Shown in pieces: positions 54,596 to 64,000 of a stretch of 64,000 nucleotides of DNA (its first letter is position 1; every line of letters begins with the position of its first letter). The DNA comes from Euwallacea fornicatus (Eukaryota > Arthropoda > Insecta > Coleoptera > Curculionidae). The stretch lies in contig NC_089546.1 in the NCBI RefSeq assembly GCF_040115645.1, positions 496,001 to 560,000 on the forward strand, given 5' to 3'. The notes below the pieces were generated by a model. The model was not told the origin of the DNA. It saw nothing but the letters and a program-made list of their open reading frames with translations, and did not search any database. The translations under genes were made by a program, and so were the position numbers.

Positions 54596-54708
54596 TTAAA
54601 ATTATTAATGAAGGTATGTTTGGATGTACAGTATTGGCCATAATATGCATTGCATAAATATAGCAACTTTTAAAAAACTGAAATAAAACTGGAAATATCA
54701 GATAAAGA

Positions 54709-54711
<3 letters not shown>

Positions 54712-54756
<45 letters not shown>
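54712..54756. repeat. (TA)n microsatellite, 45 nt, at LINE D 3' end
   Basis: Pure AT dinucleotide run directly after AATAAAGAT on the minus strand. It acts as the 3' tail of LINE D; a separate run of 21 A (54871-54891, T on the coding strand) lies just after the ORF2 stop. Confidence 0.85.
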
Positions 54757-54758
<2 letters not shown>

Positions 54759-54893
54759 CTTTATTTCATACGAAATAGGCTATCGACCATACTGGTCTTT
54801 CTGCCCTTGTTACATAACCAAGTGCCTAAGTTTATATAAAGAGTGGTCAAAACGGTATAGACTTGAAGATAAAAAAAAAAAAAAAAAAAAATT

Positions 54894-57427
54894 CTATTGT
54901 ATATCTTCACTCAGTTCTTCGTATAACGTATTGGGAGGGGAGAGAAAGTGGGAATGTCGTGTTTGTCGTCTGAGGCAAAGTGGGTTAAGTATTGTCCAGT
55001 TGTGTCGGTTGTTTTTCCATTTTGTCTGTATTTGTGATAGTCTGTCCGTTATTTTTGTCATGTTCGTACGCTCGTATAGTAATTGTGTGGAGGGGTTGTG
55101 CAAAGGATTATTAGGATGTCTTGTTTTAGTGATGAGTCTCAGAGCGATTTGTTCTGTTGTCTGTATATGTCTTTTGGTTTTTTCGGTAGCGTTTGCTCTC
55201 ACTATATGTCCGTAGTCTAAAAGGGGTCTGCAGATCGATTTGTAAATTCTTGTCGCTGTCTTCGTGCTGATTCCCTTGTTTTTGTATGTCAGTGATCGAA
55301 AGTGTTTTGTTCGTCTCGTAATTTCTGTCCTTATGTTTTGTACATGTTTGTAAAATTTCAATTTGTGGTCTATAGTTACGCCCAGGTATTTTACGTCGTT
55401 AGTGGGGTGTATTGTATGTCCGTCTGCTGTAAGTGTCGGGGAGTTTTCCTTAGTTCTGTGATTTGTCAGTAAAAGTTGGTTCTTAGCGGGATTTGGTGTT
55501 AGCCTCCACTTATAAAACCAGGTCATAGTGTCGTCCATTAGCGTCTGCAATCGGTCTACGGCTTTCTTTGTCGTTTTGTCATGTACTACAAGCGCCGTGT
55601 CGTCAGCATATTGTAATATGTAAGCCGTTAAGTCTATGTCGTTTTTGTTCAGTAAGTTGTGGTTATAAATGTCGTGGCAATATATGTTGTAAAGTAAAGG
55701 GGAGAGGGGCGAGCCCTGGGGCAGGCCTTGCTGTGGGGAGAACGGGAATGAGAGCGTGTTATCAATTCGAACTTCAAGTAGTCTATCGTCAAGTAAATTT
55801 TTTACTATGTGAACTAAGTATTTCGGTGTGTTAAGTCGGTGTAGTTTGAATAGAAGTCCTTTATGCCAAACACTATCAAAAGCCTTATTGATGTCCATAA
55901 ATAGGCAAGCTGATTTGTTGTTGTTTAGTTGTGTGGTCTGTATATTGTTCGTCAAGGTAAAAAGAGGGTGAATTGTTGATTGCTTCTTCTTAAATCCAAA
56001 TTGGTAAATCGGTATGTGTCGTGCTAAATGTTCGTCAAGTCTGTTTTTTATGATGTTTTCAAATAGTTTACTTAAAACTGGAAGCAGCGTAATAGGTCGG
56101 TAGTTCTGTACTTGTGAGTTGTCTTGTCCATTTTTCGGGATCGGTATAATTATGCCTCTTTTCCAACAGTCTGGTATTGTGTTATTGGTCATATGGTGGT
56201 TTAGAGCTCTCAACATTACATCGTGGGATTCTGGTGTTAGGTTTTTTAGTATTTGGCTCTTTATCATGTCTTTTCCTGGTGCTGTATTTTTGAGGTGGGT
56301 CAGTCCTTCGTTGTATTCCGTGTCCGTAATTAGATTGTTTAGGCTGTTTGGGACTGTCTCAAAGTAGTTGTCGTACCAGTCGTTTATCTCTTCCCATGTC
56401 TGTTGGTCAAAGTTTGGGTTGGTTGAGTTACTGAAAGTCCCCTGATAGTGTCTGGCGAATGAGTCAGCTTTTTGCTGGTCTGTGTATAGTTGATGTCCGT
56501 TTTCGTGGATGTATGCAGTGATATTATTCAATTTGTACCGAGACAGTTTTTTTATTTTCTGCCAGTACGACTTACCTCGGTCGTTTTCTATCTCCTGGCA
56601 AGCTTTCAGCCATTTGTCCTGTCTGTATTCGTAAATTAGCGTCTTGATATTTCTGTTAAGTTTGTTTAGCGTCCGTTTTAGTTCATTGTCCTGTAATAGT
56701 GTATACTGTCTGTATAGGTCTCTTTTCTGTTTGATTAGCCTCAGAATAAACCTCGGCAATGCGTGCTGAAAGAAGCTTTTTTTAACCAGTGGTGTGTATT
56801 TTTCGACAGCCTGCGTCAGTTGTTGTTGAATCATCTCAATGGTTATATCGCCTGTTTGTACAAAATTGTGTATGAATTGTTTAACTTTGTCTATATCTGT
56901 TCTCTGTAGATTAAGTTTTTTATTTGGTTCTATGTTAGTCAGTGGGGTTTGATCAATGTCAAGTTCAAAGGTCATTCCTAGATGGTCCGACCCAAGCTCG
57001 TTTGTCAATTTCACGTTGTTGATATTTATGTCGAGGTTTTTTGTATGTAGAAAAACATCAGGTGTAGAGTCCGGGTTGTCAGGCATTAAAAACGTTGGTG
57101 GAGTTTCAACTTTCACAAAGTCAGAATTTCCGAGGAATGTTTCAAGCTGTCTGGTTTTATTATTGTTCATGTTTAAATCTCCAATGATAATTGAATATTT
57201 ATAAAGGCATGCCTTGGTCAGTATTGTCTGTTCGATTGGTGAAAAGGGATGGATATATACTAGGAAGATGTGGATTTTGTCGTCTAAGAAAGGGATAGTG
57301 AAGTGGATGCAATCGTTAAGTCTGTTGTTAAGTGTTGGTGGGTTGGCCTTTCCAAGTTTGATCTTGGGATTTGCTAGTACGGTTGCCCCTCCCCTAGCAT
57401 TGTTTATAATATTGCCGTGTCTACATA
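54894..57427 (-). pseudogene. LINE D ORF2, endonuclease end and reverse transcriptase
   Basis: Open from the DD41D insertion to the stop at 54894. Endonuclease: YSIIIGDLNMNNNK and LGSDHLGMTFELD. RT: KNTAPGKDMIKSQILK, VQNYRPITLLPVLSKLFE, FGFKKKQSTIHPLF, FMDINKAFDSVWHKGLLFKL, QGLPQGSPLSPLLYNIYCHD and LQYADDTALVVHD (YADD). The first part of the gene is at 60101-60240. The open frame appears to continue upstream to 57605, but those roughly 60 residues are translated from the transposon inverted repeat. The RT itself shows no damage; the insertion alone disables the gene. Confidence 0.92.
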
Positions 57428-58130
57428 CAGGGTGTCCGGTTTTCGTTGGACAGCGGCTGTATCTCGGTAAGTAAAGCAAGTAGCAACTTCGGACAAAAAA
57501 TTTTATTACTAATGTGACTATGAGAAATCTCTGGAAAATATTTTCAGCTTCGTGAAATCGCCGTAAGGGGGCGTAGTAGGAACGGTAGTTCCTTAAAATC
57601 GACAAATCTGTACTAAGTCACTAGTTAAGTAGCACAGTTTAATTTACTATCAATAAGATTACATCATTCTGAAACTTTTTTATTCGACACATAATTTCAT
57701 AACTCACATAATAAAAGTGGGGGAAGCCGATGAATCATTTTAAGTTCAAACTATCATATCTCTGTTTCTAATTATCCGATTTCAGTGATTCTGTACTTCA
57801 TTGTGAGGGAATTATAAGCCGATTTAATATCCACATTGACCAAAAATCCATAGTCCAGAACAAAATCGCTAGAGGGCATTCTTTCAGGTAATAGCGGTTT
57901 TCTTCATTTTTCTTTAATAAATCAAATGGAACTATACCATTTTCATAAGTCCATCTTGTAAAGCTTTAAAAAACCTACATTTTTCCCGAAAGGCGCATTT
58001 CAATATTCTTTTTCGTTTTTGACTTATTGATAAATAACTGAAAATTTTACCTTAGAAAGAGTTTTCCAATAAACGGTAAGTAGGCTTTGGAGTGAAACCA
58101 AATGTTTTTGTTATTTTGTCAAATAAATGT
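57428..58130 (+). repeat. DD41D left terminal inverted repeat, 703 bp
   Basis: Starts CAGGGTGTCCGGTTTTCGTT and ends CAAATAAATGT. Pairs over its full length with 59398-60100. Confidence 0.95.
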
Positions 58131-58251
58131 TATTAAATTCTTTAATTTACAAACACATAACTTAATTCATGTTATTTTAAAAAATATAACAATATTCAGA
58201 AAAAAGTAAGTTTAAAAGTTAGAAGAAGAAAATTAGTTCTAAAGTTAAAAG

Positions 58252-59313
58252 CTATAAATGTTCGAAATGTTTTCCGTCACGTTCAATACATCGTCGAATT
58301 CTTGGCAAAGTCGAATTTACACATCTCTCAATTTCATGTTTACTTAAACTTAGGATGGCGTTTTTTATTCGAACCTTCATATTGTTCTTGGTGGTAGGAC
58401 TCTCCTTATATACAAGATCTTTTATACGTCCCCAAAAATAGAAATCTAAACACGTGAGATCAGGAGACCGTGGTGGCCATGGAAAAATACTTCCTCTCCC
58501 AATCCACCGAAAGGGAAATTTCTCATCCAAGAAACGACGTACATGTCTATGGTAATGAACCGGGCAACCATCGTGTTGCAACCACATGGTTTGCCTCGTT
58601 CTCAAAGTAACATTGTCTAAAAGAGTGGGTAAAAAATCGCTCAAAAATTCCATATATCTTTCCCCGTTTAGAGGTTGTTCAAAAAAATATGGCCCAATAA
58701 TTTTTCCTTCAACTATTCCACACCATACGTTTAGAGTCCAGCGATATTGATGATCAACTTCACGCATCCAATGAGGATTTTTTTCCGACCAATAATGGCT
58801 ATTATGGAGATTTAATTGTCCATTACTTTTAAATGTTGCTTCGTCGGACCAAAGTACTCTTGATAGGAAGTCAGTTTCATCACATATCATATTCTCTAAC
58901 CAATGGCAAAAGTTTAGCCGATCGTCAAAATCCTTGTCACTCAAGAGTTGATGCAAAACAATGTGATACGGATGCAATTTATGCTCTTTTAGCACTTCAT
59001 GGATTATTGTTTTTGGAACACTTAACTCTCGTGCTACCTCTCTGGTACTCCGTTTAGGATCATAATTAATATAGGATAAAATATTAACGATATTCTGCTG
59101 ATTTCGGGTTCTGCGTTTTTGCGTAATAGGTCGAGTAGGATGAACATTTCCAGTGAATTTAAGACGGTTAGCCAATCGTTTAAAAACTTTTCTCGAATGA
59201 TGTTTTCTCAGTGGATACTTAACACTGTATTCTCTTGCTGCAATTGCCACATTTTCGTAACACTGAAAATACACAGCCAGCATATCGTAGGCTTCTTCAT
59301 TCGAAAACGCCAT
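58252..59313 (-). CDS. DD41D transposase, 353 aa, intact
   Basis: The frame opens at 59436, but the first 41 residues fall largely in the inverted repeat; MAFSNEEAYDMLAVYFQCY at 59313 is the better start. The N terminus resembles the DUF4817 helix-turn-helix domain of mariner relatives. Catalytic positions counted from 59436: Asp198 (VLWSDEATF), Asp289 (WLQHDGCPVH) and Asp331 (SPDLTCLDFYFWG); 41 residues lie between the second and third, giving DD41D. WPPRSPDLTCLD fits the mariner signature, and the length is usual. No stop or frameshift. It should excise and reinsert the element at TA sites. Confidence 0.92.
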   Translation of the reverse strand: MAFSNEEAYDMLAVYFQCYENVAIAAREYSVKYPLRKHHSRKVFKRLANRLKFTGNVHPTRPITQKRRTRNQQNIVNILSYINYDPKRSTREVARELSVPKTIIHEVLKEHKLHPYHIVLHQLLSDKDFDDRLNFCHWLENMICDETDFLSRVLWSDEATFKSNGQLNLHNSHYWSEKNPHWMREVDHQYRWTLNVWCGIVEGKIIGPYFFEQPLNGERYMEFLSDFLPTLLDNVTLRTRQTMWLQHDGCPVHYHRHVRRFLDEKFPFRWIGRGSIFPWPPRSPDLTCLDFYFWGRIKDLVYKESPTTKNNMKVRIKNAILSLSKHEIERCVNSTLPRIRRCIERDGKHFEHL

Positions 59314-59397
59314 TACAAAATACTTAGAAATATTACGAATATTATCAGTAATCAATAACTCAACAATAATATTAACTATAGTAAAGTAATTAATATG

Positions 59398-60100
59398 ACA
59401 TTTATTTGTCAAAATAACAAAAACATTTGGTTTCACTCCAAAGCCTACTTACCGTTTATTGGAAAACTCTTTCTAAGGTAAAATTTTCAGTTATTTATCA
59501 ATAAGTCAAAAACGAAAAAGAATATTGAAATGCGCCTTTCGGGAAAAATGTAGGTTTTTTAAAGCTTTACAAGATGGACTTATGAAAATGGTATAGTTCC
59601 ATTTGATTTATTAAAGAAAAATGAAGAAAACCGCTATTACCTGAAAGAATGCCCTCTAGCGATTTTGTTCTGGACTATGGATTTTTGGTCAATGTGGATA
59701 TTAAATCGGCTTATAATTCCCTCACAATGAAGTACAGAATCACTGAAATCGGATAATTAGAAACAGAGATATGATAGTTTGAACTTAAAATGATTCATCG
59801 GCTTCCCCCACTTTTATTATGTGAGTTATGAAATTATGTGTCGAATAAAAAAGTTTCAGAATGATGTAATCTTATTGATAGTAAATTAAACTGTGCTACT
59901 TAACTAGTGACTTAGTACAGATTTGTCGATTTTAAGGAACTACCGTCCCTACTACGCCCCCTTACGGCGATTTCACGAAGCTGAAAATATTTTCCAGAGA
60001 TTTCTCATAGTCACATTAGTAATAAAATTTTTTGTCCGAAGTTGCTACTTGCTTTACTTACCGAGATACAGCCGCTGTCCAACGAAAACCGGACAGGCTG
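59398..60100 (-). repeat. DD41D right terminal inverted repeat, 703 bp
   Basis: Inverse of 57428-58130. It contains the first 39 bases of the extended transposase frame and probably its promoter by position. Confidence 0.95.
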
Positions 60101-60240
60101 TATATATTGCCAGTCTCTGTAGCATGGTGTTTGTCCAGTCTTTGTCTTTGTTTCAACAAACAAACAGCAGTCAATGTCGTTGCGTTCTATGTAATTGTAT
60201 ATTAAGTGTTTCTTGTTGTTCAATCCATTGATGTTGCTGT
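60101..60240 (-). pseudogene. LINE D ORF2, first part of endonuclease
   Basis: Reads NINGLNNKKHLIYNYIERND and CLFVETKTK, the first endonuclease strand and the catalytic Glu region (VETKT). It ends at the TA target of the DD41D element and continues at 57427. The start codon is not clear; the reading overlaps the end of ORF1 in another phase. Confidence 0.85.
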
Positions 60241-60243
60241 ATA

Positions 60244-61592
60244 TTATTGTGAAGGCTGCAAACTTGTGATGGTCTGTCGTAGTTGGTCCTGTGGTTCGGT
60301 ATGGGAGCTGCGGTTAGGTTCTAGGATATCAAGCATCAAAATATACATATAACTTCCGAAAAACACAACCGAGGTGTCACCTTTGAAGTCATCAATAAAT
60401 TGTTTTTTCAATTTTTTTAAAAGCTCATCTCGGTTGATGTTGTTTGATTTGTTAATTTGGTGTTTATATTTATTGATTATATAGTCGTGTGTGGTTAACG
60501 GAGAGTGAATTCTACTTTGTTCTTTGACTGACTGTGACACCTCGGTTGTGGTTCTGTTAATACACTTAATTTTCACATTAGGTATTCCCTCGATTGGTGC
60601 GGTTGGTCTTTTTGGGCACTTTCTGCTCCATGCTGCGTGTTCTTCTGAATTGCAAGCGATGCATTTTGGCGGCAGGGGAGATTTGCATGTTGAGGTTGAG
60701 TGAGAGCCCTGACATTTAGTACACTTTATGGGCTGCTTGCAGTCTTCGGTACGATGTGAATATTGATTGCATTTGCTGCATGAAGCAGGCACCGGTGGTG
60801 GCGGTTTGCTCTCCACCACCCTGAACACACGGCCCAGGAATTGGACCGTTCGACCGTTCATCAGTTTCTCATATGTTGCTAGGTCTCCAGTAATTAGTCT
60901 AATCATATATGTCGGGGTGTTTCTGGCACGTGAGATTATTCTTTTGCAGAATCTTATTTTGGTCAAACCGATTTTTTCTAGATTTTGGCGGAATAAGTCG
61001 TCGCTGATTTCGAGGTCCACTCCGGTCACAACGGCTGAGTAGGTGGGTATTAAAAGGGGGTTGGTCGCTGGATTTGATGTGTTGAGAGTGGAATTTGGTG
61101 AAGACGTGAGATTGAATGACGACACGGTTCCGCTGTTAGTCAGCGTCATCAGGCCGTTTGTTGTTGTTTTCTCATCATTTGTTTTGATACGGAAGGTTTT
61201 TTCAAGTTTGATAATTATGTCTTGATTTCCCGGGACCAGCTCCTCCCATCTGAGGGCGAACTCCAGTCTCGAGATTGTTGTCTTTAAGTACACAGTGAAT
61301 GTGTGTGATTTGTTGGTAAGTGGTTTTTTTCTGTGATCTCGATTGTTGTTTTTGTTTTGGTTGATGTTAATGTTGATTCTGAGGTTGTTGGTGTTGATGT
61401 TATATCCATATTATTGGTTTCGGCAATGATTTGTCTCTCGAGAGCTGGTCTTTTCGTTTCAACTCGAGGAGTGGTTGGAGTAGTGGGTGCGGATTTTGGT
61501 TTCCTCCCACGTTTTTTCGCTCTGGGCACCTGAAAAGGCCCGTCCCGAGAGCCCTGATCCGATTCGGATTCAAAGGAACTCCCAGGATCCAT
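60244..61592 (-). pseudogene. LINE D ORF1, three CCHC knuckles, one frameshift
   Basis: Start MDPGSSFESESDQGSRDGPF at 61592, with a basic stretch (RAKKRGRKPKSA) and a Thr/Ser-rich segment. The phase changes near 61290, and the second part (61293-60244) contains an RRM-like region and knuckles CSKCNQYSHRTEDC, CTKCQGSHSTSTC and CIACNSEEHAAWSRKC. ORF1 proteins bind the LINE RNA. One frameshift is the only damage seen. Confidence 0.85.
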
Positions 61593-62025
61593 GATCCTTG
61601 AAAGAGAGCGCCAATAACTCGTATATATCGATGCGTTTTACGGGTTGGGTTTTTAACTCGACCGCACGACGCGATAAAAAGTTGTTTATGTTTAGGCACT
61701 ATTATCAGGCGATACGTCCGATCCGTGCGAATGCTCGGCTCATTCATTGGTCCATTAGAGATTGGGCCCTTTGGAGCCTCCGATGCTGACAGCACAATCG
61801 CCAGACCAAGTAGGGCTACGGCCAACTATATATCATATAAATATTTTTTTAACTTATCACTCAACATTCTATTTAGAATACTCAAAGAAAATATGATAAA
61901 GAGATCATATAAAAAAAATAATAATAAGTTTCATTTTTCGTTGGTCAAAAAGATAGCAACTTTTACAATTCCCTACATTTATTGAAACAAAAATTGTACA
62001 AAACAAAAACAAACTCTATATTTAG

Positions 62026-63048
62026 TTAGTACTTAGTATAGTAACCCTTTTGTTTAATTACAGCCTTACATCTCTCAGCCATGGAAAGAATTAATTTATT
62101 AATGTAGTCTTCATTAATTTCTCCTGAAGTTTTCTGTAATGCAAGGAATAAGTCATTCACATTTGTGTAATTTTTGTCACGAATTTTTGCGTCAACAAAC
62201 TCCCACATGTTCTCAATTGGATTTAAGTCGGGACTTTGAGATGGCCACGGCAGAACAGCAATTTTTTCATCTTCAAACCATCTCTAGACCAGCTTCGACG
62301 AATGCTTGGGATCATTATCTTGTTGAAAATACGATCTCAGGGGCATTTTTTCATCCATGTATGGTATTAGATGTTCAGTTAAAATGTCTTTATACATAAA
62401 TCTATCCATTTTTCCAACAATTCTGTGAAGGGAACCCATTTCCTGACCGGAGAAACATCCTCAGACCATCACCGAACCGCCACCATGCTTAACCGTCGGT
62501 ACAATATACTTTTTGTTTAACCTTTTTCCCACAGGATGTCTAACATTATTTACACCATCACTTCTGAACAAGTTGAACTTCGATTCATCACTAAAAACCA
62601 CTTTTCTCCATTGTTCAGGCTTCCAGTCAACGTGTTGTTCAGCAAAATGCAATCGGGCCTTCACGTTCTTTTTGGATAAAAATGGTTTTTTAGCTGGCCT
62701 TCTACTAAACAGTCCTGCATCTATTAATCTTCTTCGCACAGTTCTTGCAGTAACATCTTTTGCCCCTTTTTCTTTTATTTGGCCAAGAATTTTAGTTGAT
62801 GACAGAAATGGATTTTGTTTCGAAATCCTAACAATCAAACGATCGGTTTTTTCTGGTGTCGTTTTAGGTCTCCCAGGAATTGGTCTCGGACCAATGATGT
62901 CTTTAGTCCTATATTGTGCAATAATTCGAGAAATTATCGACTTATTTTTGCCCAAACTTCGACTAATTTCGATAGGTTTTTCGCCATTATCAAATCTCTC
63001 AATCACAATTTTTCTTAAATCCTTTGATATTGTTTTACCTCGACCCAT
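62026..63048 (-). pseudogene. Tc1-like transposase d, two stops
   Basis: MGRGKTISKDLRKIVIERF is the likely start (63048); the open frame extends to 63087. Two HTH units (PIEISRSLGKNKSIISRI; VTARTVRRRLIDAGLF) with GRPKT between, and FSDESKFNLFRSDG (first Asp). A TGA at about 62458-62460 follows GGGSVMV. The same phase continues with QQDNDPKHSS (second Asp), a TAG near 62286, then SPDLNPIENMWEFVD (Glu) and the end at 62026. Catalytic residues are all readable; the stops disable it. Confidence 0.9.
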
Positions 63049-63333
63049 TATAAGAAATATTGTAGAATGCAACACAGTACTAATCAAACGGAACTTTACA
63101 ACTGAAGTAAAATATATTGTTCAAAAAGCAGAAGTTGTTATCTTTTTGACCAGTCAACAATTGAAAAAAATTGTTAAAATTTCAAAGAATGTGATTTGGC
63201 CTATGAAAGAGTAAACATCGACTTTGTTGTCAATATCTGTTCTAACAAATATAAACAAATGATCTCGAAAGAGTAGAGGGATGTTAAAAAAATGAATTTA
63301 TAAAAAGTTGCTATATTTATGGCCAATACTGTA

Positions 63334-64000
63334 CGTTTGTTAATTTATTGTTGTGATTATTATGTTCTTTTTCCCTTCCGATACAGCACGTCTATAGGCG
63401 GGGCATTTCATGCTTTGTGCCTTGTGATGCCTATCGTCTTTACATACATAACACTTAGGAGGGTTATTGCATGTCTTTGCTGTGTGATTTATTTGGCAGC
63501 AGTGTTGCCAAAAATAAAGGAATAATAATTGACACAGTATTAATTGTTTTATTAATAAAGGTATGATTATTATAAAAAGAAATTGTTCCCGTTAAGTTGT
63601 GCTCACTCGAATGATTGTTGGAGCCGGACTGACTTGTGATGCCGTTTTGCTTAATAATCATTCCACTGAAAATAATCAAACAACAACCGCTTTAGATCTG
63701 TCGAAATAAATAATCGAACTGAGGTGTTTTAACGTAGTAATCAAAAGGACTTATTTTAAGTATAATGACTTGAAATCTAATTGTCATTAGAGTTGTTTTA
63801 TTCAACAAGCAGTTTAAACATAAATCGGTTTTATTAGAAATATCGTTTTCTGATTTCGTGCATTGATTTACTTTATGTCCAAAATGTGAACATTTAAAAC
63901 ATCGTTTCGGTTCATGGGTTTCTTCTATGTTATGGTTTGTCCAACCAATTCGTAGCTTTTTATAATTCAAGATACTATTGGCCAGTTCTGAACTTAGAAA
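63334..64000 (-). pseudogene. R1-like LINE ORF1, C-terminal knuckle region
   Basis: Minus-strand reading from 63970: EETHEPKRCFKCSHFGHKV with knuckle CFKCSHFGHKVNQC, then LCLNC at about 63815, an interruption by a solo LTR (63501-63807), then NHTAKTC, and the third knuckle CYVCKDDRHHKAQSMKC near 63430. The second knuckle is split exactly by the LTR. The reading continues to about 63336 and ends at the Tc1-d target. The N-terminal part lies beyond the window. Confidence 0.8.
63501..63807. repeat. Solo LTR, 307 bp
   Basis: TGTTGCCAAAA...ATTCAACA (TG...CA ends) bounded by AGCAG on both sides (63496-63500, 63808-63812). It interrupts the second CCHC knuckle of the R1-like ORF1, and leaving it out gives correct ligand spacing. 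No internal retroelement sequence is attached. The parent family was not found in the window. Confidence 0.82.

Larger units (their letters stand above)
57428..60100 (-). mobile_element. DD41D mariner-related transposon with 703-bp TIRs
   Basis: 2,673 bp flanked by TA (57426-57427, 60101-60102) within the LINE D endonuclease sequence. The two terminal inverted repeats, 57428-58130 and 59398-60100, are each 703 bp and pair with only about three mismatches that I see (two at CAGGGTGT/CAGCCTGT, one near 57588). One intact transposase gene lies between and extends into the right arm. The near-identity of the arms and open gene indicate a recent insertion. Confidence 0.95.
54712..61830 (-). mobile_element. 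Jockey-type LINE D, near full length, inserted in Tc1-d
   Basis: About 4.4 kb once the 2.7-kb DD41D insertion is set aside. It has ORF1 with CCHC knuckles, ORF2 with endonuclease and RT, AATAAAG near 54763 on the minus strand as a polyadenylation-like signal, and a (TA)n tail (54712-54756) in place of poly(A). The 5' boundary near 61830 is estimated from where Tc1-d sequence resumes. A target duplication cannot be separated from the AT repeat. Confidence 0.8.
54629..63331 (-). mobile_element. Tc1-like DNA transposon d, split by LINE D
   Basis: Outer ends CAGTATTGGCCATA (after TA 54627-54628) and its inverse ending at 63331 (before TA 63332-63333), followed by TAAATATAGCAACTTTT on both sides; the left end carries about 13 extra bases after GGCCATA. 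Inner repeats GGTCAAAAAGATAGCAACTT at about 61937 (left) and its inverse near 63145 (right). About 180 bp separates inner and outer repeat on the right; on the left the LINE lies between them. Without the LINE the element is roughly 1.5-1.6 kb. Confidence 0.87.
46331..64000 (-). mobile_element. R1-like LINE, old, carrying at least three direct insertions
   Basis: Minus-strand order: ORF1 C-terminal part (64000-63334), Tc1-d insertion, ORF2 endonuclease and first half of RT (54595-52994), Copia 1 insertion, second half of RT and C-terminal zinc region (47944-46492), 3' region. The three coding blocks join at the TA of Tc1-d and the ACCCA of Copia 1 in the right order and phase. The Gly-Gly-Asp-Leu-Asn endonuclease motif and the C-terminal WFCKN...H...C cluster place it near R1. 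The 5' end is outside the window. Confidence 0.83.

Noticed and set aside
54712..54756. Possible CRISPR or satellite array
   Set aside because: It is a simple dinucleotide run; no spaced repeats occur anywhere in the window.
57428..57605. N-terminal extension of LINE D ORF2
   Set aside because: These residues are encoded by the DD41D inverted repeat, and a near-identical frame occurs at the opposite arm (59923-60100).

Overview
The window is eukaryotic, AT-rich and, by everything that can be recognised, made of transposable elements. I found no host gene, no rRNA and no functional tRNA. The set of families points to an arthropod, most likely an insect: BEL/Pao, Gypsy with env-bearing errantivirus relatives, Copia primed by the internal initiator-tRNA sequence, R1-like and Jockey-like LINEs, several Tc1 elements and a DD41D mariner relative. 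The species cannot be named from the sequence.

Layout, left to right. 1-7965 is a Gypsy element (5' LTR at 7666-7965, 3' end beyond the window), split by a BEL/Pao element (1122-5398, TSD ATTGG) that has lost gag. 7970-9560 is a Tc1 element next to an old errantivirus-like pol (9563-12361), which itself carries a 484-bp LTR-like insert. 12364-12530 is a Tc1 end. 12530-17398 is a second, env-bearing errantivirus-like element. 17399-about 23500 is a decayed Copia, split by a truncated Jockey (18329-19876) and a Tc1 (21080-22647). 24424-32361 is a plus-strand Tc1 split by a nearly complete BEL/Pao element (25268-31839, TSD GTGGG).

32364-36400 is mostly unassigned sequence with LTR remnants, a large inverted repeat, a second 484-bp LTR and a tRNA-like stretch. 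36400-37970 is a LINE ORF1 remnant. 38014-40745 and 43108-45326 are 5'-truncated Jockey copies separated by unassigned DNA. 45640-46330 is a third errantivirus remnant.

46331-64000 is one R1-like LINE holding insertions inside insertions: an intact 5,039-bp Copia (47950-52988), a Tc1 (54629-63331) that contains a LINE (about 54712-61830) that contains a DD41D transposon with 703-bp terminal inverted repeats (57428-60100), and a 307-bp solo LTR (63501-63807).

Two things stand out. Eighteen of the nineteen coding elements I could orient lie on the minus strand, including all three errantivirus-like remnants. That layout resembles a uni-strand, flamenco-type piRNA cluster; this is inference and needs small-RNA data. 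Second, three elements look recent: Copia (3 LTR differences seen in 324 bp), the second BEL (2 in 496 bp) and the DD41D element (about 3 in 703 bp), set in much older, decayed DNA.
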